Shown here: one piece after another, positions 54,712 through 63,387 of the stretch
Position numbering within the stretch: the stretch's first letter is position 1
Layout: every line of letters begins with the position of its first letter
NCBI RefSeq assembly: GCF_003025555.1
Contig: NZ_PYMH01000002.1
Location: 248,001-312,000 of the forward strand
Direction of reading: 5' to 3'
DNA length: 64,000 bases
From: Photobacterium lutimaris
GTDB taxonomy: Bacteria; Pseudomonadota; Gammaproteobacteria; Enterobacterales; Vibrionaceae
The notes under the pieces: generated by a model
Told to the model about the DNA's origin: nothing
Databases searched by the model: none
Seen by the model: the letters and a program-made list of their open reading frames with translations, nothing else
Program-made: the position numbers and the translations under genes

Positions 54712-55839
54712 ATGAAAAGGATAACAATCGCCGGTGTCATGATGGCTTCTATGTTACTAGCAGGATGCAATAGCGCTACGACGTCACCACCCGAGCAGCA
54801 AATGAACCCGTTGTTGAGTGTCAATACATTCGCGCTAGCCCCTTCCGATCACTACAATGTCGAGCGCGAATATGTCGGGATGATACAAGCTGGGCAACAA
54901 GCGAATTTGGGTGCCGAACTGGGTGGCAAAGTAGCCCGTCTCTTGGCTGACATAGGTGACAACGTAAAAGTCGGTGATCCCCTTCTTATTCTCGATACCC
55001 AACTTTTAGTGACCCAAGCAGATGAATTACGCGCTCAGCAGTCTCAAATAACCGCTCAACTTGACTTGGTTGAAGCGAGTTTAAAACGTCAGAATTCATT
55101 GAAGAAGAAAGGATTCAGTGCCGATTCAGATATTGATGCTCTCAACAGCCAACGTAATGCGCTGCGAGCCAACTACCGACAACTGACGGCAGCTTTAGCT
55201 GCCAACCAGCTCAGGCAAGATAAGTCGACCGTCTACGCACCTTATGATGGCACCATCAGTGCTCGTTACATATCAAAAGGTGATGTGATCAATACCGGCA
55301 CCCCAACCCTTACCCTGCTGTCGTCTACCAGCAAAGAAGCCCATATAGGCATACCCGCTAAACAGCTTACTAAATTGATCGGGCATAACGGTGTGTGGCA
55401 GCTTCGGGTTGGCACAAGGGGTTACCCTGTCACCCTGGTAAACCCTGGTGCTCGTGTTGACAGCGGCTCGCGCACCGTCAAACTTCGCTTTGCTTTACCT
55501 GAGTCGGCTGACGTTATCGACGGGGAGCTTGCCTATCTGCAATTTAACGATGTATACGATAAGCCCGGCTATTGGATCCCCCTGTCGGCCATGACCGATG
55601 GACTCCGCGGGGTCTGGAATGTCTTTGTTCTAAGCGAGCAAGCCCAACAGCATCTTGTTGAGCGTCGATCTATTCAGGTTCTTCATGCCAACGCTGAGCA
55701 TGCATATGTAACGGGCGCGCTGACACCTGGCGAGCGGATCATTTCAGACGGGCTTCATCGCCTTGTCCCCGGCCAGACTGTGCAACCAATAAAAAAGTTA
55801 CCACTTCCGCTGAAAACACGCGATGAGGCAGTGTTATGA
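54712..55839 (+). CDS. RND efflux periplasmic adaptor lipoprotein
   Basis: 375 residues, lipobox LLAGC (Cys19). Membrane-fusion architecture: a biotinyl-lipoyl half-motif GAELGGKVARLLADIGDNVKVGDPLLILDT, then an alpha-hairpin (QADELRAQQSQITAQLDLVEASLKRQNSLKKKGFSADSDIDALNSQRNALRANYRQLTAALAANQLRQDKS). The second lipoyl half is VYAPYDGTISARYISKGDVINTGTPTLTLL, followed by beta-barrel and membrane-proximal domains. It links the inner-membrane RND permease encoded next (4-bp overlap) to an outer-membrane channel. No TolC-type gene is encoded here, so a shared TolC is likely. Transcription starts beside the TetR operators. Confidence 0.94.
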   Translation: MKRITIAGVMMASMLLAGCNSATTSPPEQQMNPLLSVNTFALAPSDHYNVEREYVGMIQAGQQANLGAELGGKVARLLADIGDNVKVGDPLLILDTQLLVTQADELRAQQSQITAQLDLVEASLKRQNSLKKKGFSADSDIDALNSQRNALRANYRQLTAALAANQLRQDKSTVYAPYDGTISARYISKGDVINTGTPTLTLLSSTSKEAHIGIPAKQLTKLIGHNGVWQLRVGTRGYPVTLVNPGARVDSGSRTVKLRFALPESADVIDGELAYLQFNDVYDKPGYWIPLSAMTDGLRGVWNVFVLSEQAQQHLVERRSIQVLHANAEHAYVTGALTPGERIISDGLHRLVPGQTVQPIKKLPLPLKTRDEAVL

Positions 55840-58800
55840 AGATGGAAGCCATTATCAGCAATACCCGCCTGTTAATATTAGCCATTGCACTCTTGGTCGT
55901 GACAGGCCTCTCGGCAATGACGTCGCTACCTAGGGCTGAAGATCCGGTGATCTATAACCGTCATGCCAGCATCATTACCCACTTCCCGGGGGCAACAGCC
56001 GAACGGGTTGAAGCGCTTATCACCGAGAAGATAGAAACTGAACTGCGTCAACTGGAAGAGATTAAAGAGCTATCGTCGGTATCCAGACCCGGCATATCCG
56101 TCATTCAAGTTGTACTCAATGATGATATCGTCGATTCTGTGCCTGTATGGTCAAGAACAAGGGATAAGCTTTCAGATGTGACACCTTCGTTGCCTGCAGG
56201 CTCCACAATACCCGAATTAGAAAGTGACCATGGCTATGCCTTCACCATGATCACAGCCCTCACTTGGCAAGGTGAAAGCCAGCCGGACCTACTGACCTTA
56301 CGCCGCTATGCCATTGAACTTGGCAACCGGATGCGGATCATGCGCGGTGTAGAGTTCGTCGATACTTATGGCCTGCCTGATGAAGAAATTCAGGTCACGC
56401 TTGATCCTGCGGCAACCAGCGCACTTGGCCGCTCTGCCATTTCCTTGTCGCAAGCTATCGATCAGGCGGATGCGAAAAATTCAGCCGGTGAACTGATCAA
56501 TGGCAATCATCGCTTTGCCTTAGAAGTGTCTGATTCACTGGATACCCTAGACAGAGTTCGCCGTGTACCAATAGCGATGGATGACAATGGTTTTTTGATC
56601 AGAGTCGAAGATATTGCAGAGGTTGAGCGAAAGGCAGCATCCCCCCCCGCTAAAATGGGCGTTGTAAACGGAAAGCCTGCGATGATTGTGGCTGCCCGCA
56701 TGCAGCCAACATTACGTGTTGATCAATGGACTGAACGAATGAATAAACTGTTGGAACAATTCCAGCAGCAGCTTCCTTCTAATATTTCTGTCGATGTCAT
56801 TTTCGAGCAAGAAAGCTATACCGAAACCCGCCTATCTGATCTTACCGATAGTTTATTGCTTGGTTTTTCAATTATCTTAGTCGTATTGCTACTGACCTTG
56901 GGGATCCGCTCTGCCATTATCGTGGCCGTTTCCTTACCGTTAACCAGCCTTGTTACCCTGTCGATGATGAAGTTCACAGGGTTGCCTATCAACCAAATGT
57001 CAGTCACCGGTCTGATTGTTGCCCTTGGTATCATGGTCGATAACGCCATTGTGATGGTCGATACCATTCAACATTATCGCCAACAGGGCAAAGAAAAGAT
57101 TACAGCGGCACTGCAGGCAATCCAGCATTTATGGATCCCGCTGCTTGGTTCGACCCTGACAACAGTACTGGCTTTCGCACCGATCTTCCTCATGCCAGGC
57201 CCGGCTGGAGAGTTCGTAGGAGCGATTGCCGTAACCGTATGTTTCTCGTTGGTTGGATCATACTTGATCTCCCACACGCTGGTCGCCGGCTTTGCTTCCC
57301 GCCTATTACCTACGACCAATCAGGGTCAACGCTGGTACCATACTGGTATTGTTATTCCTGCGGTGAGCCAACGCTTTGCTGGCACCATTCGTTTGGCCAT
57401 CAAACACCCACTGCTTACCGCCGGTCTGGTGTGTATTCTGCCATTCACCGGTTTTGGGGCGGCAACGCAACTAACCGAGCAGTTCTTCCCGCCCTCTGAT
57501 AGGGATATGTTCGAAATACAGCTATTCTTACCTCCGCAAGCCAGCATTTTTGCTACTTCGGAAGCCACTCAGCAGGTGGACGATATCATGGCAAGCTATG
57601 AGGGCGTCGAGCAGGTCAGCTGGATAGTCGGCGGCAACTTCCCCTCATTCTATTACAACCTCGTCAGTCGCCAGCAAGGTGCACCTTATTTTGCCCAGGC
57701 AATGGTCAAGGTCCGTGATTTCGAGTTGGCCAACACCATCATAGCGCCCCTTCAGGCTGATCTTGATACGCAAATGCCTCATGCCCAGATCCTTGTTAGA
57801 AAACTGGAACAGGGTCCTCCGTTCAATGCACCGCTTGAAGTCAGGCTTTATGGCCCGAACCTTGATAGGCTCAAAGCGATTGGTGAAGACATTCGTCTGA
57901 TCATGGCAAACACACCAAACGTCACCCATACCCGAGAAACGCTACAACCGGGAACACCAAAGGTGTGGCTCAACGTAAACGAGGAGGCGAGCCAGCTCAG
58001 TGGTCTAACCCTCAAAGGCTTTGCTGATTTGCTCCAAGCCACCTTTACAGGCCGTTTGAGCGGCAGCATTATCGAGTCGACAGAATCGATCCCTGTCCGG
58101 GTTCGGGTTAGCGATCACAACCGTGAGAATATGAGCCAGTTGAGCAGCCTACCGCTGCCCATACAAGCCGACAGTGATCTCATCGGGTTACCTGTTTTTG
58201 CTATCGCCGATTTGTCTCTCACCCCTAGCCGAGGGGCGATACCCCGTCGTAACGGGCAACGTGTAAACGTGATTGAAGGCTATATTCGGGCTGGTGTGCT
58301 GCCACAAACTGCGCTGGTGCCTTTTCAGGCAAAACTGGATGAATACCGTTCAACGATGCCAAGTGGCTACACCATTGAGTTTGGTGGTGAGTCGGCAGAA
58401 CGAGATGAATCTGTCGGTAACTTGATGGCAAACCTGACGATGGTGATCACCTTGCTCGTTATGGTTGTCGTACTGTCATTCAACTCATTCCGCTTAAGTC
58501 TGGTTATTTTCTTCGTCGGAATACTTTCAGCAGGATTGGGGTTCCTGTCAGTCGCCACATTTGGCTACCCGTTTGGCTTTACCGTTATCATCGGTTTACT
58601 CGGTCTGGTCGGCTTAGCCATTAATGCTGCCATCGTGATTCTGGCTGAACTGAAGAGCTGCCCACAAGCCAGTGAAGGTAACCAAGATGCAATCGTTGTC
58701 GCCGTAATGAGCTGTACCCGACATATCACCTCAACAACAATCACGACAATTGGGGGGTTCATGCCACTGATCCTATCCGGTGGCGGTTTCTGGCCTCCTT

Positions 58801-58931
58801 TTGCCGTCACGATTGCAGGCGGTACTTTGCTCACGACCCTGGTCTCATTTTACTTTGTTCCTGCTGCGTTCAAACTGGCAGTGAAGTACAAACCGTTAGC
58901 GGTCCGCAACGTGGAATGGCAACCAAGCTAA
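55836..58931 (+). CDS. RND-family efflux permease
   Basis: 1031 residues with the two-fold RND repeat. Helix 1 is NTRLLILAIALLVVTGLSAM and the first porter loop has LPRAEDPVIYNRHASIITHFPGATAERVEALITEKIE. Helix 4 contains the proton-relay sequence GLIVALGIMVDNAIVMVDTIQHYRQQGK with the Asp pair; the second half has GLLGLVGLAINAAIVILAELK. Proton-driven export from periplasm or outer leaflet. The 4-bp overlap with the adaptor shows translational coupling. It resembles the smaller Vibrio RND pumps of the VexF/VmeF-like kind, but substrate and exact orthology cannot be judged. A perfect hairpin terminator follows. Confidence 0.95.
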   Translation: MKMEAIISNTRLLILAIALLVVTGLSAMTSLPRAEDPVIYNRHASIITHFPGATAERVEALITEKIETELRQLEEIKELSSVSRPGISVIQVVLNDDIVDSVPVWSRTRDKLSDVTPSLPAGSTIPELESDHGYAFTMITALTWQGESQPDLLTLRRYAIELGNRMRIMRGVEFVDTYGLPDEEIQVTLDPAATSALGRSAISLSQAIDQADAKNSAGELINGNHRFALEVSDSLDTLDRVRRVPIAMDDNGFLIRVEDIAEVERKAASPPAKMGVVNGKPAMIVAARMQPTLRVDQWTERMNKLLEQFQQQLPSNISVDVIFEQESYTETRLSDLTDSLLLGFSIILVVLLLTLGIRSAIIVAVSLPLTSLVTLSMMKFTGLPINQMSVTGLIVALGIMVDNAIVMVDTIQHYRQQGKEKITAALQAIQHLWIPLLGSTLTTVLAFAPIFLMPGPAGEFVGAIAVTVCFSLVGSYLISHTLVAGFASRLLPTTNQGQRWYHTGIVIPAVSQRFAGTIRLAIKHPLLTAGLVCILPFTGFGAATQLTEQFFPPSDRDMFEIQLFLPPQASIFATSEATQQVDDIMASYEGVEQVSWIVGGNFPSFYYNLVSRQQGAPYFAQAMVKVRDFELANTIIAPLQADLDTQMPHAQILVRKLEQGPPFNAPLEVRLYGPNLDRLKAIGEDIRLIMANTPNVTHTRETLQPGTPKVWLNVNEEASQLSGLTLKGFADLLQATFTGRLSGSIIESTESIPVRVRVSDHNRENMSQLSSLPLPIQADSDLIGLPVFAIADLSLTPSRGAIPRRNGQRVNVIEGYIRAGVLPQTALVPFQAKLDEYRSTMPSGYTIEFGGESAERDESVGNLMANLTMVITLLVMVVVLSFNSFRLSLVIFFVGILSAGLGFLSVATFGYPFGFTVIIGLLGLVGLAINAAIVILAELKSCPQASEGNQDAIVVAVMSCTRHITSTTITTIGGFMPLILSGGGFWPPFAVTIAGGTLLTTLVSFYFVPAAFKLAVKYKPLAVRNVEWQPS

Positions 58932-58981
58932 GCACAACAGCTAGGATGATCGAGCGATGATTGGATAATCGTTGAAAGGAT

Positions 58982-59009
58982 GAATGACGGGCGTGCCCGT
59001 CATTCTTTA
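58982..59009. terminator. bidirectional terminator after RND operon
   Basis: GAATGACGGGC and GCCCGTCATTC form an 11-bp perfect stem with a 2-base loop, flanked by T-rich sequence. Confidence 0.85.
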
Positions 59010-60128
59010 TTACTGGCAGTATTTCTGTAACATACTGTATGAATTAGAAAAGTTGTCATTTGGAAAGTATTCGTTATTGATCAGTAAGCTTTTGCTCTTA
59101 GCCCAATTATGGGCAAATGAGCCATTACCATAAGGAATATCGTAAATTTCAAAATGCCGCTCATCACGAGTATAAATCAGGTTCGCGGCCATCCTCCCCG
59201 AACGCTGTAAGGTATTTTTGTAGTACTGAAAATCACCCTGGCAGCTTTTAACCACATATGAACCCTTTTCACTGCGTACACTGATATAGTAATTCGCCGT
59301 ATTTTCGAACTTACTCAGGTGCCATAGACCTGCATCATTGCTCATTTGTATACGGGGTAAAATCACTTCTTTTTCAATCACCACGCTCGACGGCAACTCA
59401 GCCTTCGCCGAACTTGGGTTTTCGCTCTCATTTGGATCATGGTGAAGCAGGCGTATAGTCGGCTTACTGACTTTTTGAGGCTCGGGGTTAAGGCTATTCC
59501 ATCCATTCAGCAACGGCTCTTTCGCAGGCCCCATTGCAAGCCATACCAAAGCGACGGGTGCCGCAAACATCGCCAAGCGCGTCCAATACCGGCTCTGGCC
59601 GATGGCTTTAATTTGTTTGGCTACAGCGGGTGTTAACTTTTGTGAGGCCGTCACTAATTGCCCTGATAAATCAGCTTTCGTAACCTCTGTCTTGTCACTG
59701 CCTTTTTCACGGCGAAGGCTATCCACTTTAGATTGCAGACGGCGATTTTCACGGCGCAGCACCTGCATATCTTCTTCCATCATCAGCCTATATTTTTTTC
59801 CATCTTCTGGCTGTTCAAGCGCAGCTTGGAGTCTTTTTTCCAGGTCTTTATTACGTTGTTGAAGGACCTGGTTTGTTTCTTCAAGCTGCTGGCATTTTTT
59901 CTGCCATATCTGGACTTGTTCATTAGACTTGAGGTAGACCGTCTTTAGCGCCTCTTCATCGCCATGTCCAGACAACACCTTTTCATAAGCCTGACTAACC
60001 AGTTGCATCATTGACTTTGACCCCCCTTTATCAGGGTGGCAACGGCTTGAAAGAAATTTATATCGCCGCTTTACATCAGCCACTGGTGTATTCTTTTCTA
60101 TTCCCAGAATATCGAAATATGTTGTCAT
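59010..60128 (-). CDS. membrane-anchored J-domain protein with coiled coil
   Basis: 372 residues. J domain at 1-60 (TTYFDILGIEKNTPVADVKRRYKFLSSRCHPDKGGS) with HPD at 31-33, so it should stimulate a DnaK-type Hsp70. Residues about 68-145 are a long charged coiled coil. A membrane helix lies near 187-205 (LAMFAAPVALVWLAMG). The C-terminal 160 residues form an unfamiliar domain containing NYYISVRSEKGSYVVKSCQGDFQYYKNTLQRSGR, with two cysteines. N-in topology would put the J domain and coil in the cytoplasm and the C-domain in the periplasm. It is a stand-alone gene. The arrangement does not match DjlA or DjlB as I know them. Confidence 0.8.
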   Translation of the reverse strand: MTTYFDILGIEKNTPVADVKRRYKFLSSRCHPDKGGSKSMMQLVSQAYEKVLSGHGDEEALKTVYLKSNEQVQIWQKKCQQLEETNQVLQQRNKDLEKRLQAALEQPEDGKKYRLMMEEDMQVLRRENRRLQSKVDSLRREKGSDKTEVTKADLSGQLVTASQKLTPAVAKQIKAIGQSRYWTRLAMFAAPVALVWLAMGPAKEPLLNGWNSLNPEPQKVSKPTIRLLHHDPNESENPSSAKAELPSSVVIEKEVILPRIQMSNDAGLWHLSKFENTANYYISVRSEKGSYVVKSCQGDFQYYKNTLQRSGRMAANLIYTRDERHFEIYDIPYGNGSFAHNWAKSKSLLINNEYFPNDNFSNSYSMLQKYCQ

Positions 60129-60234
60129 TCCATTTTTACCGAAAACATTTTCTGAACTAACATCTCATTTTTATTATATGCAGACCAAAGCATATTGCGA
60201 GGCCGATTATCTCTATCTGTCGATTTAACACTCA

Positions 60235-60278
60235 ATAAAAGCAAAAAAAAACCTACCACCATAAGTGATAGGCTGTTC
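60235..60278 (-). terminator. terminator of AraC-type gene
   Basis: CCTATCAC/GTGGTAGG-type stem (one wobble) followed by eight to nine T on the minus strand (A-run at 60241-60250). Confidence 0.6.
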
Positions 60279-60333
60279 TTTGTCCAAATGTGATTACCTC
60301 CCGTTATTAAGGGGTAATCATCCCAATATGCCG

Positions 60334-61041
60334 TCAGGTATGGAGGTTGTGTTTTCGCATCCTGAACTCACCTGGTGAGCACCCCATGTGTTTCTTAAAA
60401 ACTCGAGAAAAATATGAGACATCTTTAAAGCCTGTTGAGTGGGCAATCTGAGATATTTTCTCTCTGTCAGAGCTCAGTAACCCACAAGCTAAGTCAAGCC
60501 GCTTCTTGATAATGTACTGCTTCAAAGTAACGCCCATCACGTTGTGAAACAGACGTGAAAAGTAAGTGGGAGAATAATGGCAAGCATTGGCGAGATCTTC
60601 TTCCCTTAACGGTGAGCTGATGTTCTCATCGATGATCTTCAATGCGGGCCTGATTGACAGTTCACGCTGTTCATAACCCTGTACCGGCTCGGCAACAACA
60701 TTGTGGGTATGAAGCCTGCTGAAACACGCATCAATCTCTTGTTTAGTTGCGTTGGCGGCAATCACATCCTCACCACCAGCTCGGAGGACATTCAAGGCAA
60801 GATCGGCATCAAGACTGTGATAGACCACCACAACCTTGGTCTGCGGGAAACGGCCTTTCACCGACTGCAACAATTCAAAACCATTCGACGTTGAGTCTAC
60901 GACTTCAAGGAAGATCAGCTCCTGACCTGTCATGGTTGACAACAGCTCAAAAGGTGAGACGTCCACCACATCATGTGACATCTTAAGGTTTTCTTTCGCT
61001 TCTGCCACTTTATCGAAGTGGCTACAACTAACCCATATCAC
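60334..61041 (-). CDS. AraC-family regulator with degenerate receiver domain
   Basis: 235 residues. Residues 1-115 fold like a response-regulator receiver (ELIFLEVVDSTSNGFELLQSVKGRFPQTKVVVVYHSLDADLALNVLRAGGEDVI), but the phospho-acceptor Asp is Glu46 and the Lys/Pro end motif is missing, so it is unlikely to be phosphorylated. Residues 130-235 are a canonical AraC double helix-turn-helix (LREEDLANACHYSPTYFSRLFHNVMGVTLKQYIIKKRLDLACGLL; ISQIAHSTGFKDVSYFSRVFKKHMGCSPGEFR). It diverges from the GH18 gene across 546 bases and probably regulates it. Confidence 0.88.
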   Translation of the reverse strand: MIWVSCSHFDKVAEAKENLKMSHDVVDVSPFELLSTMTGQELIFLEVVDSTSNGFELLQSVKGRFPQTKVVVVYHSLDADLALNVLRAGGEDVIAANATKQEIDACFSRLHTHNVVAEPVQGYEQRELSIRPALKIIDENISSPLREEDLANACHYSPTYFSRLFHNVMGVTLKQYIIKKRLDLACGLLSSDREKISQIAHSTGFKDVSYFSRVFKKHMGCSPGEFRMRKHNLHT

Positions 61042-61587
61042 AGCTTCACCTTAATCTGTTAAGAAAATTACAAACGCATGTCTGTATAAACTCTCCTTGT
61101 CATAAAACTTCGTCGCATCATTTATAGTTTTATGTCCGTCAAAAAAGTGACGTCATATTGATAATTAACGTCTATAAACCCAAAAAATTCCAGACGGCGA
61201 ATTTGTTGCAACTTTAAAGCTATTTTCTCAAAATAATCTGCTATTGTGATGACTTCAACGAGTTAAAGCACATAAATGCCTTTACAAGGCACTCTAATAT
61301 AGCCAATTCGAATTTCAAAAATATTTTAATTCTAAAAAAGTCTATTTAAATGTTCTATCTCGTATGTTCTTAAAATTATCTTTTGCTCTTTTTCGCCACA
61401 CACACCGCAAATTTATAGCGCCGGAGCCTCCAAGCAAGAAAGAGACCATATCAACACATTCCCATATACTCCGTCATATCATATCCAACCAATGTCACAT
61501 TTTTATAAGCCCACTCGCACTAGTTACGTGACTTCTGACATTTTATCCTGACAACTTGAACAATGATTATTTTAGAAGGTGGAATCA
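61042..61587. other. divergent spacer between AraC-type and GH18 genes, no gene seen
   Basis: 546 AT-rich bases. No strong palindrome or small ORF was found. It must hold the promoters of both flanking genes. Confidence 0.4.
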
Positions 61588-62904
61588 ATGGCAAAAAGCG
61601 GATTCAGGTGTATATTAAAGCGCTCGCTTATCGCTTTTTGTGTTCTCGCCCAGTCATCATTTAGCCTTGCTCATGTACCGCAACTTGTACTGTACTATCC
61701 CGACTGGCAAATTTATCAAAAAGCCTCTCCTGTCCTCAGCGAACTGGCTATCGACAACGCCACGCATTTAGTTTATGCCTTTCTTGCCGTCTGTGGTCCA
61801 GTCACGCATTCCTCAGAAAACATCCAGCAATTGATGGAAAAACGGTGCGCGGGCAAGCCCATCGGCCATGTGGTTGTCTTGGATGAACATGCGGCACTCA
61901 AGGCCAACCTGCGTGGTAACACCTCGCATCAGACGTACTATCGAGGTAACTTTGGCCAACTAAAATATCTCAAAGAACAAAATCCTGATTTAACTATTAT
62001 TGCCAGTATTGGCGGTTGGACGCTCTCAGAGCCTTTCCATACCGTAACTGCCAACCAGCAGTATCAGGCAAACATGATCCGTAGCATTCGTGCATTGTTA
62101 AAAAAATACCCGTTTTTTGGTGGTGTGCAAATAAACTGGGAGTACCCCGGAGGCTATGGGCTATCCGGGTTAGGACTCAACGAACGCGAGTCAGAAAAAC
62201 AAGGATATACTCAGCTTTTACACGGTGTCAGAGCTGAACTTGATAAATTGGGCAACGAAATGCTCAGCAGTTACGAATTATCGATCACTTACAATGCCAG
62301 CCAAAAGCACCGTGGCAGTATCGACTGGCCCAAAGTGAGCCCATTATTAAGCACGGTGTACTTGATGAGCTATGACTACCATGGCCCATGGCGCAATATT
62401 GTTGGACATCATACTAACTTACATGAAACACCATTGACCCCTGAAGGATTATCGGTTTCAAGCCAGGTACAGCACCTACTCGAACAATCGATTCCTGCGA
62501 CAAAAATCCTTATTGGCAGTCCATTTTATGGCCGAGGCTGGAAAGGCGTCGATAATGTTAGCGAAAACAACCTTGAAGCACTCACAGCGAAAGAAATCGA
62601 TGGCCTCTCCTCTTCACTCACAGAGTCCGGCTTTATTCGTTACAATGATCTTTCTCAGCATTTCCTTGGCAATGAGGAAAATGGGTTTGTCTATTTCTAC
62701 GATCAACAAGCTGAAGCTGCAGTGCTCTATAATCCGGCATCGAAAGACTACATTACATTCGAATCACCGCGCTCGGCCAAAGCCAAGGCCACCTATGTCA
62801 ATCAACAGCAATTAGGCGGCATGTTTATCTGGGAGGTCACCGCGGATCATCAAAACCAGTTACTTGATGCCATTTCGAGTGGGTTGGAATCCTCCCCGCA
62901 ATAG
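61588..62904 (+). CDS. secreted GH18-family protein with degenerate catalytic motif
   Basis: 438 residues from ATG 61588 (AAGGTGGA upstream; an in-frame GTG at 61579 is less likely), with signal peptide ending SLAHV. GH18 TIM-barrel landmarks are present: ASIGGWTLSEPFH, the strand 4 region FFGGVQINWEYPGGYG, VYLMSYDYHGPW and IGSPFYGRGWKGV. In the DxxDxDxE motif the three aspartates are replaced: G178, Q181 and N183, while the acid/base E185 is kept. Substrate-assisted hydrolysis needs those aspartates, so chitinase activity may be weak or absent and the protein may bind chitin or act on another glycan. No carbohydrate-binding module is seen. Confidence 0.88.
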   Translation: MAKSGFRCILKRSLIAFCVLAQSSFSLAHVPQLVLYYPDWQIYQKASPVLSELAIDNATHLVYAFLAVCGPVTHSSENIQQLMEKRCAGKPIGHVVVLDEHAALKANLRGNTSHQTYYRGNFGQLKYLKEQNPDLTIIASIGGWTLSEPFHTVTANQQYQANMIRSIRALLKKYPFFGGVQINWEYPGGYGLSGLGLNERESEKQGYTQLLHGVRAELDKLGNEMLSSYELSITYNASQKHRGSIDWPKVSPLLSTVYLMSYDYHGPWRNIVGHHTNLHETPLTPEGLSVSSQVQHLLEQSIPATKILIGSPFYGRGWKGVDNVSENNLEALTAKEIDGLSSSLTESGFIRYNDLSQHFLGNEENGFVYFYDQQAEAAVLYNPASKDYITFESPRSAKAKATYVNQQQLGGMFIWEVTADHQNQLLDAISSGLESSPQ

Positions 62905-63037
62905 GCCATAGCCAATGAAGATACCTGCATAAAAATCTGGCACGTCAAATCATCCATTTACATTTTGTTGATTTTTTTGAAGACAATCTCATTTTTATCT
63001 ATTAGTATGTCCGGGAAATTTGAGTTCCGATGAAGAC
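62905..63037. other. intergenic, no gene seen
   Basis: About 130 bases between the GH18 stop and the riboswitch; no terminator was recognised after the GH18 gene. Confidence 0.4.
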
Positions 63038-63286
63038 AGCAGGAGAGTGGCACGTACACGTTTTTAAACGTTAAGTACAAGCCCGCCGAAGAAGTAAGCT
63101 CGCTATCCCGTTCGCAGCCACTGCAAACAATGGCAAGTAAATCTTTCAGGCACCCTACTCGGTTAAACACTGAGAAAGGTATGGACTGTTGTTGGAGGAG
63201 CCTCTGGAGAGATCCGTTTAGTCGGACGCCGAAGGAGCAAACCTGAATTCAGGTGAAACTCTCAGGCAAAAGGACAGAGGAGATAA
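63038..63286 (+). ncRNA. tandem glycine riboswitch
   Basis: Aptamer 1 (about 63038-63195) contains GGAGAG (63042), CGCCGAAGAAG (63083-63094) and CTTTCAGGCA (63143 onward). Aptamer 2 (about 63198-63286) contains GGAGAGA, CGCCGAAGGAGCAA and CTCTCAGGCAAAAGGACAGAG, the diagnostic gcvT-motif core. They are joined by the short linker GGACTGTTGTTGG. The two-aptamer form is known in Vibrio and binds glycine. It lies 102 bases before an AGCS symporter, so it should control transporter expression in response to glycine. Confidence 0.95.
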
Positions 63287-63387
63287 GATCAACAGCACAG
63301 AAAGTAACACCAACATTCTGAAACACCACACAACGGTATAACTGTTGTTCTTTATCTCTTCCTTTGATGTTTAAAGGTAAAGAGAAA

